Notes under the pieces: generated by a model
The model's database searches: none
Seen by the model: only the letters and a program-made list of their open reading frames with translations
Told to the model about the DNA's origin: nothing
Made by a program: the position numbers and the translations under genes
In this document: piece after piece, positions 12,801 to 21,800 of the stretch
Numbering within the stretch: position 1 is the first letter of the stretch
Layout: every line of letters starts with the position of its first letter
From: Ophiothrix spiculata
Lineage: Eukaryota > Echinodermata > Ophiuroidea > Amphilepidida > Ophiotrichidae
Direction: 5' to 3' (one strand)
Assembly (NCBI GenBank): GCA_000969725.1
Contig: JXSR01S073104.1
DNA: 25,948 nucleotides

Positions 12801-15800
12801 GGCATAGCGTGACCAAGAAGAAGGTGAATTAGGGTTGTTTTTGAGGACAAAAGATTGTATCAGGTGACATATTTTAGGTTATCAAAACAGCCATTTTTAG
12901 CTCATTTTCAAGAAATAGGATACTTTTCCAAACCCCAGTGGTAAAACGGTAATGGCAAATTCCTAATTTAGGATGTAAATGGGTGATAAAGGGTATATTT
13001 CGGGCTTTAAAAGCAATCACCATTTAGGGGGTGTTTTGAAAAGAAAAAAAACCGCTACGCCCGCACCATTATATTTGAGTGCCCCTGGGGGGGGGGGGGG
13101 GTAAATTTACACAGTAAGGGTGAAATCATACTCGACCCCCAAACAAAATGTTTCCTACCAAACATTTGGTCGTGACGTCTTCAAATATTTGCCATCAAAC
13201 TTAAAGTATAAACGGGTAGCAAACATTTGGTCCAATGTATATGGCAATTCAATAGCATGTGCAGTCTAGCGCGCAATTTTCTTTGGTCTGAACTCGGTGT
13301 TGAGGTTATTTTGTTTGGAGTCAATCGTCATTTTGACGGCACGACCAAATGTTTGGTAGCGAAAATTTTGTTTGGAGGCCAAGTATGTTTTCATCTTAAT
13401 TAGCCCGCCTATATACAAAACAGGTTTTACAGACGAACTTCTTGTGGCGCGAGCAATTGTAAGAAGAAAGCACAAGGCCATACGGGATATTCTGAAACCA
13501 AAGCTTCCGGAAACGCCACTATCAGAGCACCATGTCTTCAGGGAATCAATTGGACCGTTTGTATCAGATGAAGAAGAAGAGGAGATTCAAAATCTAGTCA
13601 GACAGAACAAGCGGATAAAAGCTGCGGACTGTCTTCTCATTATCTTGATTAGACGAAGGGATCCGGGATGGTTCGAAGCATTGTGGATGCTTTTCTGTCA
13701 ATATGGCGAACATGCGATGGCGGAAACTTTAGTGAAAGCTAAGGACGAAATTGTGCATGAAGAAGTTTTCCAGTCACTTGACAATGCGTTTAAAACAACA
13801 CTCAAGGAATCGACCAGTCGTGCGTTAAAGGTAAGTTTATTATAATAAACGGCAAGGACAAGGACAATATTATTTTGAAGACGATATAACCAAGTGAGTT
13901 GAAAATTAAGAATTATATGCTACCGATGATGTTGTTAAATTGTAAATATTGGTAAGGAGCAGTCACAATGTTTACGGCGTGCATAACTGTAAGCTGCGGT
14001 TTATCTAAAGGTCTTTCAACCAACAGTTGATGGCAAGATTTTTAATTAGAGAAATGTTTTGCTTATTTCAGGAAATTGCCAGCATTAAGAGTACTGCAAA
14101 GAAAGCCAAATCCGGTATGTAACAAAATGTACCATATCGTATATATTGATCCTTATGATATGAAATTATTTCACTAATAGCCTATAGGCTGTCAAAAGGT
14201 ATGGAGTGTTTACATCTCCATTATTTCGTAGTAGTGAATCCCCAAATTCTGTGTATGACTGTGATATCATAAGGTTCGAAAATTTTAAACAGTTACACTC
14301 AAAAAATAATTTGTTGAATTTACTTAAAAAATCTTTGCAACACGGTTACCTTGATTTTATTAAGTAGGTGCAACAGGCATTTATTCACGTATTTTGTACT
14401 TAATTGACACGGTTTAAAAATAACTCTTTTTATTTGAGTTACAAACACATAATATTGCCGATAAATTGCACTATCTTATAAACTTAATTTAACGTTCACT
14501 TAACTGAATACCGTCAGTAAATTCAACATATATAAAATGCTCAAATTGTGCTTGACTTACAAAAAATTACATGAAATTAAAAAAAAAATTCTTGAGGTGG
14601 TGATTTCTCGATTGGTTCCTTACTAATTTTTAATTTCATTTTTCTACCTGAGAATCGAACCTGGGTCCTCTGGATCAAGATTCTGATGCTTTACCGTATG
14701 CACCACAGAGCCATTCACATTCTCAAAAGAGCACAACATAAATGTATATGAAGAGCTTAGTTGCAAAACGTGCTAAGTCCACATTTTGAAGTTTCGAGAA
14801 AAACACGTTTTTCTTATACGGACATTTGCGCTTGCCGTAATTGGTTGATATTACACATGAGTTTAGATAAACCCATATGAAACCTAAATGTTGTGTTCGT
14901 TTTGAATATGACGAATTTGTTATCTTTTTATACACTCTTTTGTTTTAAATTTTAAGTGGACTTGCCACTAAAGAGATTTTTTCATCATTTTGGCTAAACG
15001 GTGATTAGCTAGTCTTAAAGTGGTTATCGAATGACTCCAAAAGGAAAAAGAATGAAAGAAAAATCTAAATGCGTTTTCATTTTATGCGTTTTTGAATTTT
15101 TTTGCCAAAATCGACCATTTTCCCCAATTTTGAGATTTCCGGAAAATCTGAATTCTGTCTTTCTTAGCTAATATTTTACAAAATATACATCCGATTCCTT
15201 CATTTATTTGAAAGAGGTAAGTCTATTGAATCTATTTGATAGAAAAAAATTACAAAAATAATAAAATGTCACAATTTTAGGCCATTTCTGGTATTTTTTC
15301 CGGAAAATGCCGAGAATTACCGAAAAAGTTGAATATCTCCGCAACGAAATGAGATATGAATGTCAAATAAAAAGCAAAATGTGTATTTTTGAAAGTACTA
15401 CCCATTTCTGCAAAAAAGTCAATTTTGATACCCGATGGACTTAGCCCGTTTTGCAACTGAGCTCTTCATATGTGAAATGTAAATGTTCCATAGTAACTCA
15501 TCATAACACTGTATAAAAACTCCCAAATGAATGTGTTGGACCTTCTTGTGTATATTCCTTTGTGTATTAAATCATATTTGACCAGATAAATGTAAAAATC
15601 AGTGAATTTCACTTCTTTTAGTGTCCTTTTTACAACATACTACAATTTTCTCTACTTCTTTTTACATAACTGATTTGAGTTTGGTGTACGCAAAAGTATC
15701 AGTTTTACATTTGTTATCTCCATGAAGGTGTTGTCAACTTAAAATTTGTACTGGTTGGTTCTACTTTTTTGGTTAGTTGACTGAATTGAAATACATTATG

Positions 15801-18800
15801 TCATTGTTACTCATTCATGTTACACATATTTAATTACGTTTGCTTACCTATTTTAACAGGTTTTATTCAGTAAAAATACGATGAAAACATAACAGCGGCT
15901 AGAATAGATAAATTCAAGTAATACTTACTCAATTTTAGTACTCATACACCTTACTCATAATTATTAATCTGAAAATGCCAAATCGTTACTTTTCCCCATG
16001 TCGCCAGCCATACTTTTTATGTTTTATGTGCCCCCGTTCCTAAAATATTCGGGCATATCAAACGCAATGCACGCTGCTAAAACAGCCCGTAATAGGTATT
16101 GATAATGACATATAAAGTTTAATTATATTAAGTATTTGATATGGCATACGAGCTTTTTAAAGCATGTCGCCAATATTGCAAACAGATACGAAGCAGATTC
16201 TAAAATCGATAACAAATTGTGAAAATGAATTTCTTGATGGATGATTCCGCATTGGGTTTATCAAGTAAACTTCAGTGTTGAATAACATATATGTTTTATA
16301 GAATTATATATTTACAGTAATGATTTACAAGGATATTAATATCAAAAATACCCTATCTGACTGTCATGTCGCGACAGATACGAAACGCACAATTTGCTCC
16401 CTTCTCGCAAAACGCGGTACGCTATGAACAAAATACTACACCACAGTATAGTATGTGTAAAGCTCCTAAATTAGTGTAAAGATCAAGTTTGTAAGTAAAC
16501 AAACTTTCTCAATAATGAATATTTAAAAAAGGATTCCAACAGATACGAACCAACAGATACGAACATTAGGTATAGGGAATACAATGGTTAAAAATCAAGT
16601 ATTTTTAAAACATCTCCCATGCACTTTTTCTTCTTCAGAAGCCATAAGAGTTTATGATTTTGTATGTTTTTCATGAGATGTTAGTAGTCGAAATTTCAAC
16701 ATTTCTCTAAGGCTTGGCGTCCAAAGACATTCGCTCACCCGAGAGACATTCGCTCACGATATTCGCTCCGACATATTATAGAAAATAAAGGTAAAATATT
16801 GCTTACTGTGCTTGAATATTGGTCAAATCGATGTTAGCATTATTTATATCGATGGCAACACCAATGTAACCAATATTCAATCATTGTAAGTATCATTAAC
16901 ACTCTTTTTGACATAAAAAGTCCGAGCGAATGTCTCTCGGCCGAGCGAATGTCTTTGGACGTCAAGCCTAACCAAAGTTACACGGTTTATCGGAGGATGA
17001 GCCCCCATATGTCAGCGGATAGCGACTGCAGACCTATCAACGCCCTTGTTTATAGCTTAAGCTGACACCTAATTACCGAAACCGTGGGTTATTATGAAAG
17101 TTGTATAGCAAATCGTCCATGTTCACACTCAGAGACCTGCATATTTTGATTCTCACACTGAATAACCCCTTTTTGACCGAAATCCTACTCTGAATGTCCC
17201 TTAAATTGCCAACTGATGTCCACAAATACCCGTCATTTTTTAACATGAGTGCTCCCGGAGGTCATAATAATGATTTTTATTCCAATTTTACTAAAAGCAA
17301 TTAACTTGAAAAGGTTGTTGTTATTAATTTGTATCGTAATATTTATTGTATGACTTTATGTAGGAACACCGTGCTCAGCAAACTATGCCAAATTATGCGA
17401 GGCCATTCACGCTATGTGCAGCATGAGTATTCCAACTATCCAACATTGCGTGGAAACTTGGCATCAGAGTCAGCAGGCCAAGATACCCGGATGCAAGTCA
17501 CCAAGCACGTGTCCAGCTAACAGGAAACCAACCAAACGAGTGTCATGCCAGTCGTGTGTTGACTGGGGGAAGGCGGTGGAAGCCAAGTACTACCCACCAG
17601 CTGGTAGTGGCATACAGTGGAAGAATTTCAACTCATCATTAATACACAAAGATCCTGTTGAAGTAGCCAAAGGATTCGTTTTTCACATACCGCAATTGCA
17701 GAGTTGCACAAAGTTTGAAGACTTTGACGTCGGCGGTATTTTGAAATTAATGATGGGTTTCGAGGACTTCCATGGGAACGATCAGCAATGCTATGACAAG
17801 ATTCACAAGGTAACTTAGCTTTACTTATTACCATGGATCGGCGGGTGGAAGAGTGGGGGCTGTGGTGCCATGTAAAGTGTCTGACCGTCAATTTTGATTG
17901 AATAGAGTGGGGGCTGTGGTGCCATGAAAAGTGTCTGACCCTCAATTTTGATTGAGGGTTGTGGTGCAATGAAAAGTGTCTGACCCTCAATTTTGATTGA
18001 GTAGAGTGGGGGCTGTGGTGCCATGAAAAGTGTCTGACCCTCAATTTTGATTGAGAAGAGTGGGGTTGTGGTGCAATGAAAAGTGTCTGACCCTCAATTT
18101 TGATTGAGTAGAGTGGGGGCTGTGGTGCCATGAAAAGTGTCTGACCCTCAATTTTGATTGAGAAGAGTGGGGGTTGTGGTGCCATGAAAAGTGTCTGACC
18201 CTCAATTTTGATTGAGTAGAGTGGAGGCTGTGGTGCCATGAAAAGTGTCTGACCCTCAATTTTGATGTCAAACAGATTCTGGACATGTCTCTCCATTTCA
18301 AATCTCATCATCAGTACATGTCTTGCAAAAAATATGAAAGACGTCTTTGAATTAATTTGACACAAATAATCGCAATTACTGATAGAGCTCGTTTTCTTCA
18401 TTTATACCTCGTTTCTATATTGCTTGTCCGTACAGGTGCTTGACATCAGGAATGGTTTGTCGCACATGACGATCAGCGACAATATGCAAATATCAGACCA
18501 AAAGTTAGATGAGTATTTCACTGATATAACTGATTGCATCGATGAAATCAACGCTCATCACGCATCGCTAGCGGCGGGTGATATCAAAGATTGTCTGAAA
18601 AAGGTACATATAAATTCTGTTATTAATAAGTAGTAAACATAAGTGTGCCGACCCCTAATTACGTTTTCGTGTTTGTCTATGGTTTTATTTTTATTATTTT
18701 CTGTACTCTTCTTGATCGTATAGCATAAAATCAATTTTCAAAATTAAAGAAAATGACTTGTTTACCTGGTCGTTGCACGATTTTTACCCAGTACTACGGT

Positions 18801-21800
18801 TCTGAATACTTTTAAGGACATAGAGATAACTACAGCTTTTACCCTTAACACCAGTTACTTCTGTTACATATTCATTTTTTACAAGAAATGACGTATGTGT
18901 GAATAGACTTGAAAAAGACTAACGAAATGCCCCTTCCTGAGTGCTTACTTCCGAGCTCTCTAGCAAATGGATGGTTTGTTGCGATTGGTACGCTACATAC
19001 TGAGAAAATTTAATGTTTTGATTCATTTAATCCCTGCAAAGTTCCATGCGGTAGTTACCCAATCTCTTGAGTCGCCCACTTGCGACAATGTACCTAATAA
19101 TAGGGTTTACAAAATTCTAAACAATAGCAATAATATTAAACTGTTATTTAGATACGCCAGTCACCCGTATCCCCGGATATGATGTCCAGAGCAGTAATCT
19201 TGACTGATGACTTGAAGGCGACATTAGGTGAAGTACAAATGAAGCAGCTTGGAGATTTTATCAAATCTCAGACCGATGAGATGCGTGATGAGATGAAAAA
19301 GATACGAGAGCAAGTCGACAAACTTCAACTGCCGTCTACAAGCATTGTAAGTATAACGGTTCATTTACACTGTGACGTACACTCTTAAAAGAAAAGAGTG
19401 AACGGTCATTCTTTCTTAGAGTGATTTTTTTTTACTCCAAAAGAGTGACATTTCACTCTTTTCGAGTGAGTGAAATTTCACTCATATAGAGTTATAATTC
19501 ACTCTTTGAGGGAGTGAAAAATTGCACTCTTTTAAAGATTGGTCACTGGCACCGCTCTTTTCACTCTTTAAGAGTGAAACCCCGTTCGATTTCACTCGAA
19601 AAGAGTAAAATGTCACTCTTTTGGAGTGAAAAAAAATCACTCTAAGAAAGAGTGACTGTTCACTCTTTTCATTTTAAGAGTGTAGGGTAACGACGGGGGT
19701 AACGAACTTACAACTGAAAACGACTGATAGTAAAAATAGTGTGCGTGGCTAGCGGATTGTGTGAGCGTTCACTGACTTTAACTAACAATGACGGGCGGAA
19801 ACTTCAAAACTGCAATCCGCCGGTCTACGTTGCTTGTCGTTACCCCTAAGACGCGACAGTGTAAACGCACCTGTAGAGGCAAAGCTCAAGACAATAATTG
19901 AGAAATCTATAATTAAATTTACCTCTACAGCGATGAGATATATTTCATCATAGTCATTTGTACAATCAACTGATACTGATGACAAAAAAATACCATTTGG
20001 ACCCTCAGTTCAATTCTTACAATCCCGCCATATTTGTTGTACACTGAAAACCTAAACTGGTCAGCCTGGCTAACTTTAAGCTAGTCCAGACGGTTCAATT
20101 CTAGACTAGCTTTAAGTTAGTCTGTATTGCTGGACTAACAAGGATGATTAACTTAGCCTAGTCCAGCATGCTGGACTAGTCTCATTTTACTTGCTTGACT
20201 AGTTTTAAGTTAGTCTGTTGACCAGTGCACATGCATGTACGATAACAAGCTTTTAAGCTTAATCCACGATGTATATATAGCTAATTCGTCAATAATGTTG
20301 AGAGAGGTTTAAGAGTGACATATGACCAAAATAGTCCGTGAGCTGCATATAATCAAATGTTATGATTCACGATACATCAGCAAATAATGGTGATATTTAT
20401 GAGGTCAAACAACGGCACGATGTTTTACATGTCTGTGCTGTCCACCATGTTGCCATCCATGACTCCACCTGACCGTGCTCAGCCTGACTAACTTCAGCTA
20501 GTCAAGCAAGCTTGACCAACTTGAAGTTGGTCAAGCTCTTTTGTACTGTCAAGCTAGTCAAGCTCTCAGTCTGGCAAACTCGTCAAGCAAGGTTTTGCAC
20601 GTTAGTCAAGTGGTCTTGACTAGTTTACAAGCTAGTCAAGCAGGCTTGACTAGTTTAAAGCTAGTCAAGCCTGGCTTGACCAACGTCAAACTAATCAGGC
20701 AAGCTGGACTAACCTGCCTGAATAGTTTAAAGTTAGTCAAGCAGCTGCTTGACTAGTTAAAGTTTTCAGTGTATACAACAACAAATAGTGATAATGACTC
20801 TGCTCTGCAAAGTCCTCGACGAGTTGACCAGGTGGTAGGACACGGGCTGATGCTTTATGTAATGCAAAAGTCATGTACAAGGGCTACAAATCTCATTCAG
20901 GTGTAAATAATGAACCCAGACTCTGAATATACAGTGGATTCCCTCCAATGTTTAGGTGTACATTTCGAAGTGATATGAGATTGGATTCGTAGGTTTTACA
21001 AGTAACATCAAAACAAGTACACATGGTATAGAATACTTGGAGTCGTCAAACGCAGTTTATATCAATTCTGAGCAACTTTAACGTCGTTAGGTCGCACATG
21101 GATTATGGCTCGGGTCTCGTGGGACCCTCATACCGAGTCTCACGATGAAAAATTAGCATCATGCCATTGAAAGTCATGTCAAGTAGTCGGTCAAAAATTA
21201 CCAAGGATATCTTTGTAAATGTTTAAGATGCAGATGTGAATTTCGGTGGTTATGGCGCGCTGTCATTATCAATGATCATACTGAACATTTTTTTAAAGCT
21301 TAAGTAAAACTTTAAAAAAAACATTGTTTGCTTATTTTAGGAGATTGGATCAATTCAGGAGAAACACACTACGAAGATAGTCAAACCAGGTATTCTGTTT
21401 ATTATGTGCCTTGCAATTATCACTATGTATTCAAATACTAATGCATCTGCTAACTGAATGCTATAATGCCACAATATTGCATTATATAGGTTATAATCTC
21501 TAAGGTGAGGCGTCATTAGTCTTCCTCACCAGAGTGAGAACTTCTCACCAACTGAATTTTGTGATAAATGGATAATTAGACCATCTAGGTCAAATAATTT
21601 TATATGTTTATATTCAATTCTAATCCAAGTCCCAATACAAGTATATAAAACTTACAATCGAGGTACAGTGTACAAGGATCAAGTTATACCAGGTGAGTAT
21701 TTCTAAATAGAACTTCTCATTGAGAACATGAAGTCTAGTGACGTCAGGCCTAAATTCTAATGATTGTTACTCTATGCTAATCAATTTGGATTGCAACTTT

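Noticed and set aside
13266-13481. 71-codon minus-strand frame over the CARD exon start
   Set aside because: It is a shadow of the foldback element and the CARD exon.
14290-14345. Element end near CACTCAAAAAATAATTTG
   Set aside because: It looks like a repeat terminus, but I could not find the inverse partner in the following 2 kb.
17850-18266. CRISPR-like array
   Set aside because: Repeat and 'spacer' are both conserved between units, so it is a plain tandem minisatellite in an intron.
17628-18401. Long minus-strand open frame with an 18-residue repeat
   Set aside because: It is produced by the 54-bp minisatellite, whose period is a multiple of three, and it runs antisense into the HEPN exon. 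There is no splice or start support.
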